A DNA stretch of 64,000 nucleotides. Source: Antedon bifida. Its lineage: Eukaryota > Echinodermata > Crinoidea > Comatulida > Antedonidae. Of this stretch, positions 23,801 through 33,040 are shown one piece after another. Numbering within the stretch: position 1 is the stretch's first letter; each line of letters starts with the position of its first letter. The position numbers were made by a program, and so were the translations under genes. Under the pieces are notes generated by a model. The model saw nothing but the letters and a program-made list of their open reading frames with translations, made no database searches and was not told where the DNA came from. The stretch covers positions 5,281,501 to 5,345,500 of the forward strand of contig OY727093.1 in the NCBI GenBank assembly GCA_963402885.1. Direction: 5' to 3'.

Positions 23801-24871
23801 TAGTAGTGGCGTTGTTGTCTGTGTCGAACTTTCGTGTCTTCGACCCTTAACATGCAACGAACCTGTATTCATCGCTGAAAAGTGCTGCGCAACTTGTTTG
23901 GGAGAAGTTGCACAACCAAGAAGTAATCATGTTAACATATTACTGTATAGTTATTACATAACACATGCGGTATAAGATTACAAATTACAGATATATTAAT
24001 TTTTACAGGTCTAAATGTTTTGTCTTGTTCTTCCTTTAGATAACTTGCCGTGCATTTTTAATGGACAAATAGTTTTACATAACCAAGAGTTTCACACGAG
24101 TGACTGCATACAGTGTATTTGTCAAGATGGCTCTATGACATGCGTTCACACCTGCTTTCAATCATCGGATGTGGTTGGCCAAAATGTGACGCTGTCCACA
24201 GTTTCACGTAAGTTATAATATTGGCATCTTAAGCAACCACTCTTCCCTTTCACCGCCCAACCAACATTTTCACCACTATGATTCCAGGTATTCTTAACAT
24301 GTTTGTGTTCTCACAAACATATGCTTTTTATGCCAATGTCTAAAATATATAGAAAGATATAGGTCTAAAAGTTCAAACAAATCAACATGTAGGCCTATTC
24401 CGTTTTCAAATTTTCTAAAACTAATTTTCTTACATTTTAGCCACATTGAGAGTTCACGTGACGGCCACTGACGTACTAAACCCGCCTCCTGTATACCCAA
24501 GAGATGTAAACCTAATCAAAGTAAACATCAGAATACAGTTCAATAATGAATTAAGTACTAATATTTTGGGGGAAGATCTCTGGAGTCTGCAAGTATGGGG
24601 AAGCTTGAAGGCCAACGGAGGAGGGCCGAAATTAAGCTACTCGAAAAATGCACTGAGAATGGCACAACGGTCACAGGACTTGATATTAGATCAACCATTT
24701 GTGTTCACGGACGTTATTGTGGTGTTAGATATGTCAGATAAAACATGCAAACAGCTGAAATTTGTATGTGTGATGTTTGAGAAATCAGAAAACCCTCCTT
24801 TTGAGTTTGAGTTCAACAAGACCCATTCGAAGGCAAATGTGAAGTGCCAACGTCTGACATGTATCAGATAA
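17819..24871 (+). CDS. Secreted modular protein: five copies of an unnamed four-Cys domain, Gly-rich spacers, VWC
   Basis: Exons: 17819-17885, 18628-19050, 19392-19539, 19656-19939, 20255-21279, 21553-21996, 22451-22689, 22844-23060, 23272-23454, 23713-23922, 24040-24207, 24441-24871. The start gives a clear signal peptide, MKTRIILCILLICINASTA. Then come domain copies 1 and 2, a Gly-rich exon, copies 3 and 4, a short Gly-rich exon, a ten-Cys VWC, a six-Cys half VWC, and copy 5 ending at the stop. Domain signature: G-x-x-LW then (F/Y/W)GS, later C-x4-(F/Y)-(L/I/V)-C-(I/V/L)-x-F-x-K-x3-P-x-F-x-F, and a closing C-x4-C. I do not recognise this domain. N-glycosylation sequons occur in copies 1, 2 and 5 and in the half VWC. 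No membrane segment is seen, so an extracellular matrix or adhesive role is inferred. All splice phases agree except in the Gly-rich exon, which is two bases out of frame overall. Confidence 0.75.
18233..18300 (+). repeat. tRNA-like SINE head, candidate
   Basis: GGTAACTCGATGG at about 18237-18249 resembles an RNA polymerase III A box and GGTTCTAATCT at 18276-18286 resembles a B box, at about tRNA spacing. It lies in intron 1 of the repeat-domain gene. No cloverleaf was built, and degeneracy argues against a functional tRNA. Confidence 0.35.
18628..19050 (+). other. Unnamed domain, copy 1 (single phase 1-1 exon)
   Basis: The whole first copy sits in one exon of 423 bases. Landmarks: LLIGMSW, GTGLWDVAVFGS, VLGCSEYKYLCVEFKQ, DPNPSFFF and CANIAC. 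It carries one NAS sequon. Copies 1, 3 and 5 have no internal intron, whereas copy 2 is split at the Arg of LWR (phase 2) and copy 4 after ISDQ (phase 0). Confidence 0.75.
20255..21279 (+). other. Large Gly-rich exon of the repeat-domain gene with two frame breaks
   Basis: The exon enters in phase 1 as DDRRVKVPDEIVSDG and would meet a stop at 20410. The Gly frame (GGT/GGA/GGC repeats with Arg, Asn and Ser) is open from 20399 to 21136 in the next frame. The continuation INNYNVGKVGDGGSIHNKS, leading to the phase 1 donor at 21279, is in the third frame. The length is 1,025 bases, two more than a multiple of three, while a phase 1-1 exon should be a multiple of three. Either two single-base insertions are present (real or assembly error) or small introns are hidden: a donor at 20326 with an acceptor at 20405 would repair the first break but has a poor pyrimidine tract. 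Confidence 0.6.
22690..22757. repeat. Short tandem repeat directly after a splice donor
   Basis: Alternating CATGGTCAGTTTA and CATGGTCATTTTA units repeat from the first bases of intron 7 of the repeat-domain gene. The donor GTCAGT is itself part of the repeat motif, so copy-number change would duplicate splice-donor-like sequence. Confidence 0.65.
23713..24207 (+). other. VWC module and a following half-VWC module
   Basis: The exon 23713-23922 encodes ten cysteines in the VWC order (C, C-x2-C-x-C, C-x4-C, C, CC-x2-C) with PCQTCQC and KCCATC as anchors. The exon 24040-24207 has only the first part, six cysteines (SDCIQCIC, MTCVHTC), and then runs into a Ser/Val-rich linker with an NVT sequon. 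VWC domains are common in extracellular BMP-binding and matrix proteins. The half module lacks the final C...CC..C. Confidence 0.8.
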
Positions 24872-25289
24872 TTTTAGAAAATTCCATTCTAACTCAACAA
24901 TATTGACCTTTTTTTCATAATTATTTGATTATGCTTATAATTGATTTTGTATTGGCCTACGCTTACTCGTTGTTAAGCTTGGTTCCCTCTAGGACGCAAC
25001 GCAAGCGTGTTGACCAATGACAAGCGACAGATAGAGTAATTTTGATTGAAAATGTCGTTTGTGATTGGTCAACTCACTTTATTATAACCTACGTCGTTGC
25101 GTTACGTCCAAGTCACACCAAAGCTCACCACGTCAAATACATTATGTTTTATTATGCAATTAGAATAGTATTTTCTTATCTTTTTCGAGGCAGATAAATG
25201 ACTTCTGATGATGTACCACCTACTTATATATGTTATAATGCATTTTTAGATGTTTAGGTCTACCTATATTTTATCACTCATTAAATAAA
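24872..25289 (+). other. 3' region of the repeat-domain gene with poly(A) signal
   Basis: AATAAA at 25284-25289 is the first convincing poly(A) signal after the stop. If it is used, the 3' UTR contains a MITE family A copy at 24975-25124. Confidence 0.45.
24975..25124. mobile_element. MITE family A, copy 1
   Basis: It begins AAGCTTGGTTCCCTCTAGGACGCAACGC and contains GTTGACCAATGACAAGCGACA and its inverted partner TGTGATTGGTCAACTCACTT. The right end is degraded. Related complete copies are at 35613-35773 and 49740-49900. Confidence 0.6.
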
Positions 25290-26824
25290 CAAATGTTGAT
25301 AATTTTAATGCGTTCAATGTGTAATGTACTATTAATCAGTTTAAGATAAAATACATTTAATTTAATTTTTTTTAAACATATTTACAGTATCCTATAGTTC
25401 TAGGAAGAAAACTTGTTTTGTTCTTTTGTTTTCTGTAATAAAAATGTGTAGTATGTTTTGGCCAAATAATATGTAGACTTCTATATTAATAATAAAAAAA
25501 ATTATTTTGCAACGGAAAAAACTCGTTCACCAGAAAGTTGAAATTGAAAAAAAATGAGGAGCCGCCGGATTTATTTTTTTCAAACTTAATTCATCTTCAG
25601 GAACGAATTCAATTATTTATCCATTTTTAATCGAGATTCTGAGAACGGAAAAAACATGCATTTCGCCCTCATTCGGGATAGGGAGTTTGCTGCAGCACGT
25701 CCTTGAGGATATACCCTACATATATTGCATTTGCCTTGAGGTATTGCCTGTACCATTTGTTCGTGGGTGTTTGTTTTCCACTGTAATTTCGCGTCAAGTG
25801 GCGTTACTTTTGTGTTTCTAACTCCCGAAAACCGTCATATAAATCTGATAACTGTATTTTAACGCGACAGCAGCAAAAATTGTTGTTACTGCTGCCGTGT
25901 GTTTTGAGGAACGGGTGATGATGTAGGCCTAGCCCTGGGCCTGGCCTACTAGCCTAGGTCTAGAGGAAGGTTTGGCTGGGCAGGGCTTAACGTCGAAGAA
26001 ACCTAGTCTAGGCTAGGCGGATCGTCTAGGCCTAGGCTAGGCTGTCTTTTCAATTCATTCATGGTATTTTTTAACTTATGTAGGCTAGCCTAGGCCTGGT
26101 TAATTAATGTTGAGCCTAGCTAGGCTAAACCTACTAGTACTACCTAGGGCCTAGCTAGGCCTTTGTTGGGGCCTAGAGGCCTAGCTACGCCTATACTATA
26201 GTGTAGGCTAGCCCTACTAGCTATAGAATAGAAGAGTGTAGCAGTAGTAGTAAGCCTAGATAGTAAGTAGGCCTAGTAGTAGCAGTAGTTTACGATATAT
26301 TATAAAATGTCAAGAAGTAAATGCTAGCTAACAATACATTATATTTATTAATCAATGTATTAATAATAATATACATGTACATTTTAATTTATACATTTTT
26401 ACAATTTAATGTAAAAAACTGTAAAAATACTTATTAGGTTTATTCCAAAACTGATGACCGGCATCCTCTGTGATATTAATTGATTAACTGGTTGTTACAA
26501 ATGAAAAGTTTAACAATATTAAAATTGATTTTAACTTGTTTCTTGAAAGATATCCTTTTATATCATAGATTAATGTGACCACTGTAGCATCTCTTTTACT
26601 GTTAATTAGTGTTATAACTACCTACTATTAGACCTATTGCATAAATTAGATTGTGAAGTAATTATTGGTCGTGTTGTATTTAAAAAAAACACAAAATTAA
26701 TTATGGTATATAATATTCATATCATACTCGTCAGAACAAGTGCATAGGTGTGTTATTTGTATACATGTTGCATACTTCTATATAGAATATTTAATTTTAT
26801 GATTTTTTTTTCTTTTTACCGTAG
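25290..26824. other. Non-coding spacer with a dense TAGGCCTA tract
   Basis: No gene was recognised. From about 25924 to 26285 the sequence is dominated by overlapping TAGGCCTA, CCTAGCTAGGC and GTAGTAGTA motifs. The stretch 25688-25756 is similar, inverted, to 34970-35038. A GC-richer segment near 25860-25930 could be a promoter, but no transcript can be shown. Confidence 0.4.
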
Positions 26825-26935
26825 GATAATAAAAATCAGCTGTACCAAAACACTTTCATGACCTTGATTGGACTTGCAGTCGATAATGCTGTAAGGGCTT
26901 GTGATTTTAGCCAAGAAATTCAAATACATTTTCAG
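26825..26935 (+). CDS. Orphan candidate exon, 37 open codons
   Basis: A strong pyrimidine tract and acceptor (TTTTTTCTTTTTACCGTAG) precede an open stretch of exactly 37 codons containing YQNTFMTLIGLAVDNAVRAC, followed by CAG and the donor GTAAAT. Both ends are phase 0. I found no flanking exon that continues it and do not recognise the peptide. It could be an exon of a gene spanning the satellite array, a non-coding RNA exon, or chance. Confidence 0.3.
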
Positions 26936-27375
26936 GTAAATGAATTTATATAATCAAAATGTCCTACAATAAAAACTGGTGAATAAGAATGTTTAGTTTT
27001 ATTTATATGATATTAAGAGAAACTTTGGCTGATATAATACTTTTGTTTTTTTTGTGCCCAATCTAGTTCCTGGTTGACATTTGATATTTGTTTGTTTCTT
27101 TTTAGAGTGTATGGTAGCTGAATTATTTTGTCTTGCATAGCTTGTTGGCTCCTTAACAAACTGCAGCATCTGTTGAAAACAAATTTGCAATGATATAAAA
27201 TATCAAGGTGCAAGATGTTATATATTTGTCTGTTACTCTAAAGTATTATTTAATCGGGTCAATTTATGTACAGTATATTTTATTCACATATTATAAATAT
27301 TAATATAACACACTATCAAGGAAAAATTAAGCAGTTTATTTTAGTTCCACGTCATGAACACTAATAAAATCAAGC

Positions 27376-27430
27376 TTATTTGAGTAATTGAATGCTGTTT
27401 AATAAAACAGCATTCAATTGCTTAAATAGA
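27376..27430. repeat. Palindrome at the left edge of the satellite
   Basis: AGTAATTGAATGCTGTTT is followed after two bases by AAAACAGCATTCAATTGCTT, its near-perfect reverse complement. The left arm is therefore an inverted piece of the 157-bp unit, extending outward with a further match to the reversed unit. Confidence 0.75.
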
Positions 27431-30400
27431 CCTGATTTTTTCTTGTTTGAGTTTACTTTAGTTTCATGTGATAAACACTAATAATTTCATTCAATAAAAA
27501 TAAATTTTAAGGTACAGTTACGTAGTTTCTGAGGTTTTCCTTGAGAGCGAGTTTTTTAATTAAACAGAATTCAATTACTTAAATAGACCTGATTTTTTCT
27601 TGTTTGAGTTTACTAATTCCATGTGATGAACACTAATAATTTCATTCAATAAAAATAAATTTAAAGGTACAGTTACGTAATTTCTGAGATTTTCCTTGAG
27701 AGCGAGTTTTTTAATTAAACAGCATTCAATTGCTTAAATAGACCTGATTTTTTCTTGTTTGAGTTTACTTTAGTTCCATGTGATGAACACTAATAATTTC
27801 ATTCAATAAAAATAAATTTAAAGGTACAGTTACGTAATTTCTGTGATTTTCCTTGAGAGCGAGTTTTTTAATTAAACAGCATTCAATTGCTTAAATAGAC
27901 CTGATTTTTTCTTGTTTGAGTCTACTTTAGTTCCATGTGATGAACACCAATAATTTCATTCAACAAAAATAAATTTAAAGGTACAGTTACGTAATTTCTG
28001 AGATTTTCCTTGAGAGCGAGTTTTTTAATTAAACAGCATTGAATTGCTTAAATAGACCTGATTTTTTCTTGTTTGAGTTTACTTTAGTTCCATGTGATGA
28101 ACACTAATAATTTCATTCAATAAAAATAAATTTAAAGGTACAGTTACGTAATTTCTAAGATTTTCCTTGAGAGCGAGTTTTTTAATTAAACAGCATTCAA
28201 TTGTTTAAATAGACCTGGTTTTTTCTTGTTTGAGTTTACTTTAGTTCCATGTGATGAACACTAATAATTTCATTCAATAAAAATAAATTTAAAGGTATAG
28301 TTACGTAATTTCTGTGATTTTCCTTGAGAGCGAGTTTTTTAATTAAACGGCATTCAATTACTTAAATAGACCTGATTTTTTTCCTGTTTGAGTTTACTTT
28401 AGTTCCATGTGATAAACACTAATAATTTCATTCAATAAAAATAAATTTAAAGGTACAGTTACTTAATTTCTGAGATTTTCCTTGAGAGCGAGTTTTTTAA
28501 TTAAACAGAATTCAATTGCTTAAATAGACATGATTTTTTCTTGTTTGAGTTTACTTTAGTTCCATGTGATAAACACTAATAATTTCATTCAATAAAAATA
28601 AATTTAAAGGTACAGTTACGTAATTTCTGTGATTTTTCTTGAGAGCGAGTTTTTTAATTAAACGGCATTCAATTACTTAAATAGACCTGATTTTTTCCTG
28701 TTTGAGTTTACTTTAGTTCCATGTGATAAACACTAATAATTTCATTCAATAAAAATAAATTTAAAGGTACAGTTACTTAATTTCTGAGATTTTCCTTGAG
28801 AGCGAGTTTTTTAATTAAACAGAATTCAATTACTTAAATAGACCTGATTTTTTCCTGTTTGAGTTTACTTTAGTTCCATGTGATAAACACTAATAATTTC
28901 ATTCAATAAAAATAAATTTAAAGGTACAGTTACTTAATTTCTGAGATTTTCCTTGAGAGCGAGTTTTTTAATTAAACAGAATTCAATTGCTTAAATAGAC
29001 CTGATTTTTTCTTGTTTGAGTTTACTTTAGTTCCATGTGATAAACACTAATAATTTCATTCAATAAAAATAAATTTAAAGGTACAGTTACGTAATTTCTG
29101 TGATTTTCCTTGAGAGCGAGTTTTTTAATTAAACGGCATTCAATTACTTAAATAGACCTGATTTTTTCCTGTTTGAGTTTACTTTAGTTCCATGTGATAA
29201 ACACTAATAATTTCATTCAATAAAAATAAATTTAAAGGTACAGTTACGTAATTTCTGAGATTTTCCTTGAGAGCGAGTTTTTTAATTAAACAGCATTCAA
29301 TTGCTTAAATAGACCTGATTTTTTCTTGTTTGAGTTTACTTTAGTTCCATGTGATGAACACTAATAATTTCATTCAATAAAAATAAATTTAAAGGTACAG
29401 TTACGTAATTTCTGAGATTTTCCTTGAGAGCGAGTTTTTTAATTAAACAGAATTCAATTACTTAAATAGACCTGATTTTTTCCTGTTTGAGTTTACTTTA
29501 GTTCCATGTGATAAACACTAATAATTTCATTCAATAAAAATAAATTTAAAGGTACAGTTACTTAATTTCTGAGATTTTCCTTGAGAGCGAGTTTTTTAAT
29601 TAAACAGAATTCAATTGCTTAAATAGACCTGATTTTTTCTTGTTTGAGTTTACTTTAGTTCCATGTGATAAACACTAATAATTTCATTCAATAAAAATAA
29701 ATTTAAAGGTACAGTTACGTAATTTCTGTGATTTTCCTTGAGAGCGAGTTTTTTAATTAAACGGCATTCAATTACTTAAATAGACCTGATTTTTTCCTGT
29801 TTGAGTTTACTTTAGTTCCATGTGATAAACACTAATAATTTCATTCAATAAAAATAAATTTAAAGGTACAGTTACTTAATTTCTGAGATTTTCCTTGAGA
29901 GCGAGTTTTTTAATTAAACAGAATTCAATTACTTAAATAGACCTGATTTTTTTCCTGTTTGAGTTTACTTTAGTTCCATGTGATAAACACCAATAATTTC
30001 ATTCAACAAAAATAAATTTAAAGGTACAATTACGTAATTTCTGAGATTTTCCTTGAGAGCGAGTTTTTTAATTAAACAGCATTCAATTGCTTAAATAGAC
30101 CTGATTTTTTCTTGTTTGAGTTTACTTTAGTTCCATGTGATGAACACCAATAATTTCATTCAACAAAAATAAATTTAAAGGTACAGTTACGTAATTTCTG
30201 AGATTTTCCTTGAGAGCGAGTTTTTTAATTAAACAGCATTCAATTGCTTAAATAGACCTGATTTTTTCTTGTTTGAGTTTACTTTAGTTCCATGTGATGA
30301 ACACTAATAATTTCATTCAATAAAAATAAATTTAAAGGTACAGTTACGTAATTTCTGTGATTTTCCTTGAGAGCGAGTTTTTTAATTAAACAGCATTCAA

Positions 30401-33040
30401 TTGCTTAAATAGACCTGATTTTTTCTTGTTTGAGTTTACTTTAGTTCCATGTGATGAACACTAATAATTTCATTCAATAAAAATAAATTTAAAGGTATAG
30501 TTACTTAATTTCTGAGATTTTCCTTGAGAGCGAGTTTTTTAATTAAACAGCATTCAATTGCTTAAATAGACCTGATTTTTTCTTGTTTGAGTCTACTTTA
30601 GTTCCATGTGATGAACACTAATAATTTCATTCAATAAAAATAAATTTAAAGGTACAGTTACGTAATTTCTGTGATTTTCCTTGAGAGCGAGTTTTTTAAT
30701 TAAACGGCATTCAATTACTTAAATAGAACTGATTTTTTCCTGTTTGAGTTTACTTTAGTTCCATGTGATAAACACTAATAATTTCATTCAATAAAAATAA
30801 ATTTAAAGGTACAGTTACTTAATTTCTGAGATTTTCCTTGAGAGCGAGTTTTTTAATTAAACAGAATTCAATTACTTAAATAGACCTGATTTTTTCTTGT
30901 TTGAGTTTACTTTAGTTCCATGTGATGAACACTAATAATTTCATTCAATAAAAATAAATTTAAAGGTACAGTTACGTAATTTATGCGATTTTCCTTGAGA
31001 GCGAGTTTTTTAATTAAACGGCATTCAATTACTTAAATAGACCTGATTTTTTCCTGTTTGAGTTTACTTTAGTTCCATGTGATAAACACTAATAATTTCA
31101 TTCAATAAAATAAATTTAAAGGTATAGTTACTTAATTTCTGAGATTTTCCTTGAGAGCGAGTTTTTTAATTAAACAGCATTCAATTGCTTAAATAGACCT
31201 GATTTTTTCTTGTTTGAGTCTACTTTAGTTCCATGTGATGAACACTAATAATTTCATTCAATAAAAATAAATTTAAAGGTACAGTTACGTAATTTCTGTG
31301 ATTTTCCTTGAGAGCGAGTTTTTTAATTAAACAGCATTCAATTGCTTAAATAGACCTGATTTTTTCTTGTTTGAGTTTACTTTAGTTCCATGTGATGAAC
31401 ACTAATAATTTCATTCAATAAAAATAAATTTAAAGGTACAGTTACGTAATTTATGCGATTTTCCTTGAGAGTGAGTTTTTTAATTAAACGGCATTCAATT
31501 ACTTAAATAGACCTGATTTTTTCCTGTTTGAGTTTACTTTAGTTCCATGTGATAAACACTAATAATTTCATTCAATAAAAATAAATTTAAAGGTATAGTT
31601 ACTTAATTTCTGAGATTTTCCTTGAGAGCGAGTTTTTTAATTAAACAGCATTCAATTGCTTAAATAGACCTGATTTTTTCTTGTTTGAGTTTACTTTAGT
31701 TCCATGTGATGAACACTAATAATTTCATTCAATAAAAATAAATTTAAAGGTACAGTTACGTAATTTATGCGATTTTCCTTGAGAGCGAGTTTTTTAATTA
31801 AACGGCATTCAATTACTTAAATAGACCTGATTTTTTCCTGTTTGAGTTTACTTTAGTTCCATGTGATAAACACTAATAATTTCATTCAATAAAAATAAAT
31901 TTAAAGGTATAGTTACTTAATTTCTGAGATTTTCCTTGAGAGCGAGTTTTTTAATTAAACAGCATTCAATTGCTTAAATAGACCTGATTTTTTCTTGTTT
32001 GAGTCTACTTTAGTTCCATGTGATGAACACTAATAATTTCATTCAATAAAAATAAATTTAAAGGTACAGTTACGTAATTTCTGTGATTTTCCTTGAGAGC
32101 GAGTTTTTTTATTAAACGGCATTCAATTACTTAAATAGAACTGATTTTTTCCTGTTTGAGTTTACTTTAGTTCCATGTGATAAACACTAATAATTTCATT
32201 CAATAAAAATGAATTTAAAAGTACAGTTACTTAATTTCTGAGATTTTCCTTGAGAGCGAGTTTTTTAATTAAACAGAATTCAATTACTTAAATAGACCTG
32301 ATTTTTTCTTGTTTGAGTTTACTTTAGTTCCATGTGATGAACACTAATAATTTCATTCAATAAAAATAAATTTAAAGGTACAGTTACGTAATTTATGCGA
32401 TTTTCCTTGAGAGCGAGTTTTTTAATTAAACGGCATTCAATTACTTAAATAGACCTGATTTTTTCCTGTTTGAGTTTACTTTAGTTCCATGTGATAAACA
32501 CTAATAATTTCATTCAATAAAAATAAATTTAAAGGTATAGTTACTTAATTTCTGAGATTTTCCTTGAGAGCGAGTTTTTTAATTAAACAGCATTCAATTG
32601 CTTAAATAGACCTGATTTTTTCTTGTTTGAGTCTACTTTAGTTCCATGTGATGAACACTAATAATTTCATTCAATAAAAATAAATTTAAAGGTACAGTTA
32701 CGTAATTTCTGTGATTTTCCTTGAGAGCGAGTTTTTTAATTAAACGGCATTCAATTACTTAAATAGAACTGATTTTTTCCTGTTTGAGTTTACTTTAGTT
32801 CCATGTGATAAACACTAATAATTTCATTCAATAAAAATAAATTTAAAGGTACAGTTACTTAATTTCTGAGATTTTTCTTGAGAGCGAGTTTTTTAATTAA
32901 ACAGAATTCAATTACTTAAATAGACCTGATTTTTTCCTGTTTGAGTTTACTTTAGTTCCATGTGATGAACACCACACCAACAGTTATCCAATTTCTGTGA
33001 TTTTCCCATGAGAGCGTGTTTTTTTAGTTAAATAGCATTC
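27376..33040. repeat. Satellite array, about 35 copies of a 157-bp unit
   Basis: The unit contains TTTTTTAATTAAACAGCATT, GTTTGAGTTTACTTTAGTTC, CATGTGATGAACACTAATAA, AAAGGTACAGTTACGTAATT and TTTTCCTTGAGAGCGAG. Successive GAGAGCGAG anchors near 27698, 27855, 28012 and 28169 are 157 bp apart. Diagnostic variants (CAGCATT/CGGCATT/CAGAATT, GCTTA/ACTTA, TTCTTG/TTCCTG, GATGAA/GATAAA) define sub-types. The left edge starts with an inverted fragment of the unit and the right edge decays around 32975-33040. AT-rich, no open frame. Confidence 0.95.

Noticed and set aside
24294..24500. 68-codon minus-strand frame starting MGIQEAGLVRQW
   Set aside because: It is antisense to the last exon of the repeat-domain gene and its intron; no independent support.
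27376..33040. CRISPR-like regular repeat array
   Set aside because: Units are head-to-tail satellite copies with no unique spacers, in an animal genome.
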